A DNA stretch of 39,892 bases. It comes from Cupriavidus pauculus. Its GTDB lineage: Bacteria; Pseudomonadota; Gammaproteobacteria; Burkholderiales; Burkholderiaceae. How positions within the stretch are numbered: the first letter of the stretch is position 1; each line of letters starts with the position of its first letter. The stretch spans positions 135,387 through 175,278 of the forward strand of contig NZ_PJRP01000006.1 of assembly GCF_002858765.1 (NCBI RefSeq). The letters are read 5' to 3'. The translations under genes were made by a program, and so were the position numbers. Under the pieces are notes generated by a model, which worked only from the letters and a program-made list of their open reading frames with translations, was not told where the DNA came from and searched no databases. This document shows positions 1 through 7,650 of the stretch, in pieces.

Positions 1-1044
1 GTCCTGATTCTTGGCGTCAACGGCTTCATCGGCCACCATCTGACGCGCCGCATCCTGGAAACCACGCAGTGGGAGGTCTACGGCATGGACATGTCGTCGG
101 ACCGCCTGGGCGACCTGGTGAACCATCCGCGCATGCACTTCTCCGAGGGTGACATCACCATCAACAAGGAGTGGGTGGAGTACAACATCCGCAAGTGCGA
201 CGTGATCCTGCCGCTGGTGGCCATCGCCACGCCGGCCACGTACGTGCGCAACCCGCTGCGCGTGTTCGAGCTGGACTTCGAGGCCAACCTGCCGATCGTG
301 CGCAGCGCGGTGAAGTACGGCAAGCACCTGGTGTTCCCGTCGACCTCCGAGGTCTACGGCATGTGCGCCGACGACGAATTCGACCCGGAAGCCTCGCCGC
401 TGATCTACGGCCCGATCAACAAGCCGCGCTGGATCTACGCCTGCTCCAAGCAGCTGATGGACCGCGTGATCCACGCCTACGGCATGGAACAGGGCCTGAA
501 CTACACGCTGTTCCGCCCGTTCAACTGGATCGGCGCGGGCCTGGACTCGATCTTCGAGTCGAAGGAAGGGTCGTCGCGCGTGGTGACGCAGTTCCTGGGC
601 CATATCGTGCGCGGCGAGCCGATCAAGCTGGTGGACGGCGGCGAGCAGAAGCGCGCGTTTGCCGACATCTCGGACGGCATCTCGGCGCTGATGCAGATCA
701 TCGAGAACCGCGACGGCGTGGCCAGCGGCAAGATCTTCAACATCGGCAACCCGAAGAACATCCACTCGGTGCGCGAGCTGGCCGAGATGATGCTGAAGAT
801 GGCGGCCGACTACCCGGAGTACGCCGAGGAAGCCCGCAAGACGCAGATCGTTGAGACGTCGTCGGGCGAGTTCTACGGCAAGGGCTACCAGGACGTGCAG
901 CACCGCGTGCCGAAGATCGACAACACGATCGACGAACTGGGCTGGAAGCCCGAGGTGACGATGGAGCAGGCGCTGCGCCGCATCTTCGAGGCCTACCGCG
1001 ACAAGGTGGTGGACGCCCGCACGCTGGTCGACGGCAGCAACTGA
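1..1044 (+). CDS. UDP-4-keto-pentose/UDP-xylose synthase-like NAD-dependent epimerase (5' partial)
   Basis: The reading frame is open from base 1, so the extreme N-terminus (probably only a few residues) lies outside the window; 347 residues are present. The Rossmann NAD-binding motif GVNGFIG is at fragment residues 5-11. The short-chain dehydrogenase YxxxK pair falls at about Tyr146 and Lys150 (YACSK), after a TSEVYG strand. Overall it matches the C-terminal dehydrogenase/decarboxylase domain of ArnA. Stand-alone proteins of this type in Ralstonia are bifunctional: they oxidise and decarboxylate UDP-glucuronate to UDP-4-keto-pentose and can release UDP-xylose. Inferred role: cytoplasmic supply of pentose nucleotide for lipid A or surface polysaccharide modification. 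Partner arn genes would lie upstream, outside the window. Confidence 0.88.
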   Translation, partial: VLILGVNGFIGHHLTRRILETTQWEVYGMDMSSDRLGDLVNHPRMHFSEGDITINKEWVEYNIRKCDVILPLVAIATPATYVRNPLRVFELDFEANLPIVRSAVKYGKHLVFPSTSEVYGMCADDEFDPEASPLIYGPINKPRWIYACSKQLMDRVIHAYGMEQGLNYTLFRPFNWIGAGLDSIFESKEGSSRVVTQFLGHIVRGEPIKLVDGGEQKRAFADISDGISALMQIIENRDGVASGKIFNIGNPKNIHSVRELAEMMLKMAADYPEYAEEARKTQIVETSSGEFYGKGYQDVQHRVPKIDNTIDELGWKPEVTMEQALRRIFEAYRDKVVDARTLVDGSN

Positions 1045-1065
1045 TCGCCACTGGGTACGACCGCT

Positions 1066-1088
1066 GACGGCGCCCGCGTGGCGCTGTC
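1066..1088. terminator. hairpin after the epimerase gene
   Basis: A 9-bp stem GACGGCGCC / GGCGCTGTC with one wobble pair and a 5-base loop starts 22 bases after the stop codon. There is no T-tract, so it is only a possible terminator or an mRNA 3'-end stabiliser. Confidence 0.35.
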
Positions 1089-1185
1089 GGAATCCGGCCG
1101 ACGGCGGCGGCACGCCGACTGAGGGTAGACTATGCGCCACGCGCGATCCGCGCGTGAGAGGTGTCTATCTTCGGGACGCGCCCCC

Positions 1186-3294
1186 ATGCACGCTGCCGGC
1201 AGGACCCTGACTTCCGCCTTTCCGCGCCCGCGCGCGCCCGTCTGGCTGGTGGTGCCATGGGCCATGGCGACCAGTGCCCCGGTGGCCGCCGAACAGGTCA
1301 CCCTGCCTGACGTGGTGGTCAGCGCCAGCCGCAATGAGCAACGGCGCTTCGACGCCCCGGCGGCTATCGACAGCATTCCGGTCGATCCCTTCACCGCCAC
1401 CTCGCCGCTGGTCAGCCTGTCCGAATTGACACTGACCAGCCCGGGCATCGCCGTGCGCGACCGCCAGAACTATTCCCAGGACCTGCAGATCGCCGTGCGC
1501 GGCTTTGGCAGCCGCTCGACCTTTGGCGTGCGCGGCGTGCGGCTGTTCGTCGACGGCATTCCGGCGACCATGCCCGATGGCCAGGGGCAGGCATCGACCT
1601 TCGACCTGGCCAACGCCAGCCGCATCGAGGTACTGCGTGGCCCGTTCGCGCAGATGTACGGCAACGCGTCGGGCGGGGTGGTGCAGGTGTTCACGCCCGA
1701 CCCGCCGAAGACCGGGTTCACGGGCCGGGCATCGACCGGCTTCGGCTCCGACGGGCAGTGGCAGGCCGGCGTCTCGCTCGCCGGCGGCAACGACCGGCTG
1801 GGCGGCACGCTGGACGCCTGGACCTACCAGACCGACGGCTACCGCGATCACAGCGCGGCCAAACGCTACCAGCTCAATGCCAAGATCGTGGCGCAGCCCA
1901 GCACGGCCACGAAGATCACGGGCCAGTTCAACTACTTCAACCAGCCGCTGGCCGAAGACCCGCTTGGCCTCACGCGCGCCCAGGCCGATGCCAACCCGCG
2001 CCAGGCGATTGCGGCGGCCACCCAGTTCAACACTGGCAAGGACGTGGAGCAGACGCAGGCCGGCGTGGTAGTCGAGCACCAACTGACCGACCTCGACAGC
2101 CTGAACTTCCGTCTGTATGGCGGAGGCCGGCAACTGACCCAGCGGCTGGGCTTCAGCGGGGCGGCGCCGAGTTCGGCGGGCGGCATCGTCGACCTGGATC
2201 GCACATATGGCGGCGGCGCGCTGTCGTGGACGCGCAAGACCACGGCCAACGGCCTGCCGCTGCAGTGGACGGCCGGTCTGGAAGTCAACGGCATGCGCGA
2301 TGCGCGGCACGGCTATGTCAACGACAACGGGCAGCAGGGCGCGCTGCGGCGCGACGAAACCGACGAGGCGGCCGACTACGGCGCCTACGCGCAATTCAAC
2401 TGGACCGTGCATCCGGCCTGGGAAATCGTGGGCGGCCTGCGCGCCAGCATGGTCAGGCTGCGTATCGACGACCACTACGTGACGGCGGCCAGCCCAGACG
2501 ACAGCGGCACGTCCACCTATCGCAACCTGAGTCCGGTGCTGGGCGTGGTGTGGCATGCGATGGAGACACTGAACGTCTACGCCAACCTGGGGCGCGGCTT
2601 CGAGACGCCCACGCTGACCGAGGTGGCCTATGGCCCGAACGGCGTCGGCGCCAACTTGGGGCTGCAGGCGTCGACCAGCCGCCAGGGCGAGATCGGCGTG
2701 AAATGGGAGTCGGACGGCCAGCGGATCGACGCGGCCTTGTTCGACGCGGACAGCCACAGCGAGATCGTGCCGCTGTCGAACAACAACGGCCGCACGGTCT
2801 ACCAGAACGTGGACGGCGTGCGCCGGCGCGGGCTGGAACTGGGCTGGCACGGCGCATTCGGCCCGGCCCGCAGGCTGGCAGCCGGGCTCGCGTACACCTA
2901 CCTCGATGCCTATTTCGGGGACGCGTTCGTCAACGCGCAGGGCGCCACCGTGGCGGCCGGCAACCGCCTGCCCGGCACGGCACGCCACAGCTTCGGCGCC
3001 GAACTGACCTACAAGCCGTGGGGCCAGTGGATGGTGGGCGTGGAAGCCAAGGCCGACAGCAAGGTCTACGCGGACGATCTCAATACGCAGGCTGCGCCGG
3101 GATACTTCATCTTCAACCTGAAGACCGGCTACACGTTCAAGGCCGGGGCCACGCAGTGGTACGTATTCGGACGCATCGACAACGTGGCCGACCGCCACTA
3201 CATCGGATCGGTCATCGTCAATGAAGCGAACGGCAGATACTACGAACCGGCGCCGGGACGGCGGTTCTTCGTCGGACTGCGGGCGTCGATGTGA
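1186..3294 (+). CDS. TonB-dependent outer-membrane receptor
   Basis: A 702-residue protein. The start at 1186 is chosen over the in-frame ATG at 1132 because it leaves a sensible signal peptide (hydrophobic stretch APVWLVVPWAMATSAPVAA, cleavage near residue 35). A plug domain follows: LPDVVVSASRNEQ near residues 40-52, then VRGFGSRSTFGVRGVRLFVDG and IEVLRGPFAQMYGNASGG. The rest is a beta-barrel with receptor motifs such as NLGRGFETPTLTE. The C-terminus ends RRFFVGLRASM rather than in the usual aromatic residue. Family role: TonB-powered uptake of a siderophore, metal complex or other scarce ligand across the outer membrane. No regulator, sigma/anti-sigma pair or biosynthetic gene is next to it, so the ligand cannot be named. 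Confidence 0.88.
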   Translation: MHAAGRTLTSAFPRPRAPVWLVVPWAMATSAPVAAEQVTLPDVVVSASRNEQRRFDAPAAIDSIPVDPFTATSPLVSLSELTLTSPGIAVRDRQNYSQDLQIAVRGFGSRSTFGVRGVRLFVDGIPATMPDGQGQASTFDLANASRIEVLRGPFAQMYGNASGGVVQVFTPDPPKTGFTGRASTGFGSDGQWQAGVSLAGGNDRLGGTLDAWTYQTDGYRDHSAAKRYQLNAKIVAQPSTATKITGQFNYFNQPLAEDPLGLTRAQADANPRQAIAAATQFNTGKDVEQTQAGVVVEHQLTDLDSLNFRLYGGGRQLTQRLGFSGAAPSSAGGIVDLDRTYGGGALSWTRKTTANGLPLQWTAGLEVNGMRDARHGYVNDNGQQGALRRDETDEAADYGAYAQFNWTVHPAWEIVGGLRASMVRLRIDDHYVTAASPDDSGTSTYRNLSPVLGVVWHAMETLNVYANLGRGFETPTLTEVAYGPNGVGANLGLQASTSRQGEIGVKWESDGQRIDAALFDADSHSEIVPLSNNNGRTVYQNVDGVRRRGLELGWHGAFGPARRLAAGLAYTYLDAYFGDAFVNAQGATVAAGNRLPGTARHSFGAELTYKPWGQWMVGVEAKADSKVYADDLNTQAAPGYFIFNLKTGYTFKAGATQWYVFGRIDNVADRHYIGSVIVNEANGRYYEPAPGRRFFVGLRASM

Positions 3295-3403
3295 TGCGGC
3301 TGGTATTGTGGCCGGTATTGCGCGATCTCCGCCTGCCTGACTTGCCAACGCCGCATCACACGCCTAAGGTGGCGGTTTTAGCCGCTACCCGCGTGCCGCT
3401 GCC

Positions 3404-4846
3404 ATGTCTCTAGCCACGCCCCCCGTCGAATCCGCCGCCATGCCCCAGGACCCCAAGCTGCGCATCATGCTTTGGGTGGTGGCGGTGGGATTCTTCATGC
3501 AGACGCTCGATTCCACGATCGTCAATACCGCCTTGCCGTCGATGGCGCGCAGCCTTGGCGAGAGCCCGCTGCGCATGCAGTCCGTGGTCATCGCCTATTC
3601 GCTGACGATGGCCGTGATCATTCCGGCGTCGGGCTGGTTGGCCGACCGCTTCGGCACGCGCACAATCTTCCAGATGGCCATCGGGCTGTTCGTGCTGGGG
3701 TCGCTGCTGTGTGCCTGGGCGCCCACGCTGCCGATGCTGTCGGCCGCCCGCGTGGTGCAGGGGGCGGGCGGGGCGATGCTGCTGCCGGTGGGCCGGCTGT
3801 CGGTGCTGCGGACGTTTCCGCGCGAGCAGTATCTGCAGGCGCTGAGTTTCGTGGCCATCCCGGGCATGATCGGGCCGCTGATCGGGCCGACGCTGGGCGG
3901 CTGGATCACGCAGACGTTTTCCTGGCACTGGATCTTCCTGATCAACGTGCCGGTGGGCGTGATCGGCGCGATTGCCACCGTGCGCTTCATGCCCAACGCG
4001 CGGCTGCCGGGCATGGGACGCTTCGACATTGCGGGCTACGCGTTCCTGGCCATCGCCATGGTGACGCTGTCCTTTTCGCTGGACGGGCTGGCCGGCATGG
4101 GCTTCCAGCACGCCACGGTGCTGATGCTGCTGATCGCCAGCATGGCGGCGCTTTCCGCCTACGTGCTGCATGCACGGCGCAGCAAGATGCCGTTGTTCCC
4201 GCTCAAGCTGTTCAGCATCCATGCCTTCAGCGTGGGCCTGCTGGGCAACCTGTTCGCGCGGATCGGCAACGGCGCCATGCCGTTCCTGATTCCGCTGACC
4301 CTGCAGGTCAGCCTGGGGTACTCGCCGTTCAATGCGGGGCTGATGATGGTGCCGGTGACGGTGGCCGGCATGGCGTCCAAGCGGCTGGCCACGCGGCTGA
4401 TCGAGCAGTTCGGCTACCGCAAGGTGCTGGTCGCCAACACGTTCCTGGTGGGGCTGGTGATGGCGTCGTTCGCGCTGATCTCGCCGGACCGGCCGCTGCC
4501 GCTGGTGATCGTCCTGATGGCGATCTTCGGCGCGGTCAACTCCGTCCAGTTCACGGCCATGAATACGGTGACGCTCAAGGATCTGAGCGGGGTCAATGCC
4601 AGCAGCGGCAACAGCATGCTGTCGATGGTGCAGATGCTGGCGATGAGCCTGGCGGTGACGTCGGCCGGCGCGCTGCTGGCCACATTCCAGGCCGGCATCG
4701 GCGCCCATCATTTCGACGTACTGCCGGCGTTCCACGCCACCTTCATCTGCGTGGGGCTGATTACGTCGGCGTCGGCCTGGATCTTCATGCAGCTCGACCC
4801 CGAGAAGGTCGTCGTGGCCCGCGCGCAGCCGTCGGAAGAGGTATAG
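3404..4846 (+). CDS. mdtD: MdtD-like MFS multidrug exporter (DHA2 family)
   Basis: A 480-residue inner-membrane carrier of the DHA2 drug:proton antiporter family. It follows E. coli MdtD closely along its length: FFMQTLDSTIVNTALPSMA in helix 1, motif A-type GWLADRFGTR, motif C-like MIGPLIGPTLGGW, SWHWIFLINVPVG, and NSMLSMVQMLAMS late in the protein. In E. coli mdtD sits in the mdtABC-baeSR operon; here it stands alone, so its job is inferred from similarity only. Neither candidate start (ATG 3404 or in-frame ATG 3440) has a clear ribosome-binding site; the shorter form would align better with MdtD. An 8-bp hairpin (3368-3375 / 3382-3389, loop TTTTAG) lies 15 bases before the start. Confidence 0.85.
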   Translation: MSLATPPVESAAMPQDPKLRIMLWVVAVGFFMQTLDSTIVNTALPSMARSLGESPLRMQSVVIAYSLTMAVIIPASGWLADRFGTRTIFQMAIGLFVLGSLLCAWAPTLPMLSAARVVQGAGGAMLLPVGRLSVLRTFPREQYLQALSFVAIPGMIGPLIGPTLGGWITQTFSWHWIFLINVPVGVIGAIATVRFMPNARLPGMGRFDIAGYAFLAIAMVTLSFSLDGLAGMGFQHATVLMLLIASMAALSAYVLHARRSKMPLFPLKLFSIHAFSVGLLGNLFARIGNGAMPFLIPLTLQVSLGYSPFNAGLMMVPVTVAGMASKRLATRLIEQFGYRKVLVANTFLVGLVMASFALISPDRPLPLVIVLMAIFGAVNSVQFTAMNTVTLKDLSGVNASSGNSMLSMVQMLAMSLAVTSAGALLATFQAGIGAHHFDVLPAFHATFICVGLITSASAWIFMQLDPEKVVVARAQPSEEV

Positions 4847-4857
4847 CGGAGGGGGCT

Positions 4858-4881
4858 CCCCTCTCCCGTGCGGGAGAGGGG
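4858..4881. terminator. palindromic repeat acting as bidirectional terminator
   Basis: An 11-bp perfect stem CCCCTCTCCCG / CGGGAGAGGGG with a 2-base loop lies between the convergent ends of mdtD (4846) and the dehydratase gene (4899). A related sequence, in inverted orientation and including the adjoining TTAGGGGAGAGGG part, occurs at 33921-33963, so this looks like a member of a dispersed repeat family used as a terminator. Confidence 0.6.
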
Positions 4882-4898
4882 TTAGGGGAGAGGGCCCG

Positions 4899-5867
4899 TC
4901 AGCGCCCCAGCAGCTCACAGAACCACGAGATATCGACGTTGCCGCCGCTGATGATGATGCCCACGCGCTTGCCCTTGAGCTGATCCTTCATTTGCAAGGC
5001 CGCCGCCAGGCCTAGGGCGCCGGTAGGCTCGACGATCATCTTCATGCGTTCGGCGAAGAAGCGCATGGCTTCCACCAGTTGTGCGTCGGTGGCGGTCAGG
5101 ATGTCGTTGACGTCGCGCTGGATGATCGGGAATGTGTAGTTGCCCAGGTGCTGCGTCTGCGCGCCGTCGGCAATGGTCTTGGGCGTGTCAATATGCAGGA
5201 TCGAACCGCTGCGGAACGACTGCTGGCCGTCGTTGCCGGCCTCGGGCTCCACGCCGTACAGCTGGCACTGCGGGGCCAGCGCGCGCGTGGCCAGGGCCGT
5301 ACCGGACAGCAGCCCGCCACCGCCTAGCGGGGCCAGCAGCACGTCGAGCGGGCCCACTTCCTCGAACAGTTCCTTGGCGGCGGTGCCCTGGCCGGCCATC
5401 ACATCGGGATGGTCGTACGGCGGAATCAGCGTCATGCCGTGCTTCTGGGCCAGGTCGCGGCCGATGGCCTCGCGGTCTTCCTTGTAGCGGTCGTACATCA
5501 CCACGCTGGCGCCGTAGCCCTTGGTGGCGGCCACCTTCAGCGCCGGCGCGTCCTGCGGCATCACGATCGTGGCCGGCATGCCCAGCAGCTTTGCCGACAG
5601 CGCGATGCCCTGCGCGTGGTTGCCCGACGAGAACGCCACCACGCCGCCCTTGCGCTGCTCGGGGGTGAACTTAGACAGCGCGTTGAACGCGCCCCGAAAC
5701 TTGAAGGCGCCCATGCGCTGGAAGTTCTCGCACTTGAAGAACACTTCGGCGCCGAGCCGCTCGTTGAGCGTGCGCGAGGTGTTGACAGGCGTGCGGTTGG
5801 CGTAGCCTTCCAGGCGCTTGGCAGCGGCTTCGACGTCGGCGTAGGTGGGCAGTTGCAGGGTCGTCAT
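4899..5867 (-). CDS. threonine/serine dehydratase-like PLP enzyme, probable hydroxyaspartate dehydratase
   Basis: A 322-residue fold-type II PLP enzyme. The Schiff-base lysine is Lys56 in GAFKFRGA, the substrate loop is SSGNHAQ (80-86) and the phosphate-binding glycine loop is GGGGLLSG (182-189). The length fits the short catabolic dehydratases without an ACT domain (IlvA, which has one, is about 500). It is the last gene of a minus-strand set with an ornithine-cyclodeaminase-fold gene (48 bases upstream) and a YheO-type regulator. Known systems with this pairing are BhcB/BhcD (beta-hydroxyaspartate cycle) and EutB/EutC (hydroxyectoine degradation). In the first, the dehydratase makes iminosuccinate and the partner reduces it to aspartate. 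Inferred: 3-hydroxyaspartate dehydratase; serine/threonine dehydratase is the alternative. Confidence 0.8.
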   Translation of the reverse strand: MTTLQLPTYADVEAAAKRLEGYANRTPVNTSRTLNERLGAEVFFKCENFQRMGAFKFRGAFNALSKFTPEQRKGGVVAFSSGNHAQGIALSAKLLGMPATIVMPQDAPALKVAATKGYGASVVMYDRYKEDREAIGRDLAQKHGMTLIPPYDHPDVMAGQGTAAKELFEEVGPLDVLLAPLGGGGLLSGTALATRALAPQCQLYGVEPEAGNDGQQSFRSGSILHIDTPKTIADGAQTQHLGNYTFPIIQRDVNDILTATDAQLVEAMRFFAERMKMIVEPTGALGLAAALQMKDQLKGKRVGIIISGGNVDISWFCELLGR

Positions 5868-5914
5868 GGTCGTATCAGGATGCGGGATGCGAAAGGGTGG
5901 AAAGGGGCGGGTGG

Positions 5915-6892
5915 CTACCAGGGCCAGGCCAGGCGCGTGCCGGTGCCATCGGCCACGGCCCGCTCATGCAGGAAGCGGGCGACCGTTAGGTCCTGCAGGG
6001 CCAGGCCCGTCATGTCGAAGACGGTGATGTCGTCGGCTTGCCGCTGGAACGTGGCGGCGCCCGTTAGCAGGTCGCCGATCTCGATGCAGTGCAGGTCGGG
6101 CGACCACTGGCATTCGCCGATGCTGCGCGCCTGCTCCAGGTCGTCGGCCACGATGCGGGCGCGTTCCAGCACGCCGTCGGGCAGTTCGCGCTTGCCGCTG
6201 GTATCGGCGCCCACGCAGGTCAGATGGGTGCCGGGCTGCAGGGCGTCGGCGTCGAACAGCGCGCCGCCACCGGGCGTGGCCGTGATCACGACATCGCTCG
6301 CCGCCACGGCGGCATTGCGGTCGGTCGCCAGCGCGATCTGGCAGCGCCCGGCGAATTCGGCCTCGAAGCTGGCGCTGGGCCCGCCGTTGGCGCTGACATA
6401 GCGAACTTCGGTCAGCGATGGCAGCAGCGCCAGCGCATACGACAGCTGCACGCGCGCCTGTACGCCGGTGCCGAACACGCAGACGCGGCGGCTGTCCGGT
6501 CGCGCCAGGGCTTGCAGCCCGATGCCGCCGGCGGCGCCGGTGCGCGCCGTGGTGATGGCGTTGCCGTCGAGAATGCACAAGGGGCGCCCGGTGGCCGGGT
6601 CGATCAGCACGATGGTGGCCTGGTGCGGCTCGCCGCCGCGCTCGCGGTTGCCGGGCCAGAAGCCGGCGGCCTTGAAGCCGAGCAGGTTCTGCCGGCCGAC
6701 ATCGCCGGCCTTGATGCCGAACACGCCGCCGGTGGCCAGCTTTTCGCGGATCAGCGGGAACACGCGCCCCTGGCGATGGCTGTGCAGGATGAAGGCTTCG
6801 CGTACGGCGGCCAGGACATCGTCGGGGACGAGCGCCGCTTCCACGGCGTGCTTGTCGAGCAGTAGCAACTGCGCGGCGGAATTAGCGGGCAT
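5915..6892 (-). CDS. ornithine cyclodeaminase/mu-crystallin family protein, probable iminosuccinate reductase
   Basis: A 325-residue protein of the OCD/mu-crystallin family. It has the N-terminal substrate domain with IKAGDVG and FKAAGFWPGN, the family stretch DGNAITTARTGAAGGIG, a Rossmann motif VFGTGVQARVQ for NAD(P)H, and ITATPGGGALFDADAL. Start ATG 6892 (MPANSAAQ) is preferred to an in-frame ATG 27 bases upstream because it overlaps the regulator gene by only 11 bases, which suggests translational coupling. True ornithine cyclodeaminases normally sit with arginine or ornithine genes; here the neighbour is a PLP dehydratase, as with BhcD and EutC. Inferred role: NAD(P)H-dependent reduction of the imine released by the dehydratase, giving L-aspartate. 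Not proven by sequence alone. Confidence 0.78.
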   Translation of the reverse strand: MPANSAAQLLLLDKHAVEAALVPDDVLAAVREAFILHSHRQGRVFPLIREKLATGGVFGIKAGDVGRQNLLGFKAAGFWPGNRERGGEPHQATIVLIDPATGRPLCILDGNAITTARTGAAGGIGLQALARPDSRRVCVFGTGVQARVQLSYALALLPSLTEVRYVSANGGPSASFEAEFAGRCQIALATDRNAAVAASDVVITATPGGGALFDADALQPGTHLTCVGADTSGKRELPDGVLERARIVADDLEQARSIGECQWSPDLHCIEIGDLLTGAATFQRQADDITVFDMTGLALQDLTVARFLHERAVADGTGTRLAWPW

Positions 6893-7508
6893 AGCTGTAG
6901 ACGGTTGCGCGCGACACACCCAGGTGTGCCGCGATGGTTTCCATGGCCCGGCGCACTTCCAGTAGGCCGGACGCCTTGAGTTCGGTCAGCAGCGCGCGCC
7001 GCTCATCGGTCTTCAGCGCGCGGGGCGTGGTGGCCAGCCGAGCGGCAAAGGCGTCGATGCGCGAGCGCAGCACTTCGGTGCTGGCGGGGTCGAGCGTTTC
7101 CTCGGGGCCGTCCGCGGTGGTCTGCACGAACTGGCCCATGGCCATCTGCAGGCTGCGGAACAGCGTCAGGTCCACGTTCATGCACAGCGCGGCGATATAG
7201 CGGCCGCTGCTGTCCTTGATGCCGATGGATGTGCTTTTGGCCAAACGGCCATCGGCAAACTGGTTCGCGTAGTTGGCCAGCACCTGCGGATAGTCGGGGT
7301 CGGTAATGCGGGCCTCGCCCAGTTCCGTGGTGGGGTCGCCCACTGTGCGGCCCGACAGGTTGTTGTGGATGGCCAGGATCGATTGGTCGGGCTCCAGCAG
7401 GTCGTGCACCACGACCTCGCAGAACGGCGCGAGGGTCTGGCCCAGGCCATCGGCAACCTGCTTGATCTGGTCCAGCAGCAGGCGCTGCTCAGGCGTGCGG
7501 TCGGTCAT
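6882..7508 (-). CDS. YheO/DauR-type transcriptional regulator (PAS-like + HTH)
   Basis: A 208-residue protein with an N-terminal YheO-like PAS domain (about residues 10-120; CEVVVHDLLEPDQSILAIHN, GRYIAALCMNVDLT) and a C-terminal YheO-type helix-turn-helix (about 165-208) ending HLGVSRATVYSYAR. DauR, of this family, controls D-arginine catabolism genes; other members sit beside amino-acid catabolic genes. It is the first gene of the set, followed with an 11-base overlap by the OCD-fold gene. Inferred: senses a hydroxyamino acid or related metabolite and controls its own operon. The promoter just upstream carries a direct repeat that could be its operator. Confidence 0.82.
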   Translation of the reverse strand: MTDRTPEQRLLLDQIKQVADGLGQTLAPFCEVVVHDLLEPDQSILAIHNNLSGRTVGDPTTELGEARITDPDYPQVLANYANQFADGRLAKSTSIGIKDSSGRYIAALCMNVDLTLFRSLQMAMGQFVQTTADGPEETLDPASTEVLRSRIDAFAARLATTPRALKTDERRALLTELKASGLLEVRRAMETIAAHLGVSRATVYSYAR

Positions 7509-7549
7509 CTCGGTCGATTGGGTCGCTGAAATTCGCGTTGAATTCGATT

Positions 7550-7584
7550 CTGGACAGTTTGTATAGTGCTGGACTAAATGTCAA
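7550..7584 (-). promoter_or_regulatory. promoter and candidate operator of the yheO-type/dehydratase operon
   Basis: On the minus strand a perfect -35 TTGACA (7584-7579) is followed after 15 bases by TACAAA (7563-7558), a weak -10 with a short spacer. The hexamer GTCCAG occurs twice on that strand (7574-7569 and 7555-7550), 19 bases apart, flanking the -10. The repeat is a candidate autoregulatory site. Confidence 0.5.
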
Positions 7585-7594
7585 GAAATGAGCG

Positions 7595-7631
7595 AAAAAA
7601 TGGCGCGAGAGCCGCTTCAACCCCCGCGCCA
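7595..7631 (-). terminator. intrinsic terminator of the nitrate operon
   Basis: Read on the minus strand, the 7-bp stem TGGCGCG / CGCGCCA encloses a 17-base loop and is followed directly by six T. It starts 20 bases past the nasA stop codon and separates the operon from the next minus-strand promoter. Confidence 0.75.
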
Positions 7632-7650
7632 TCGCCGTTTCTTCAAGCTA

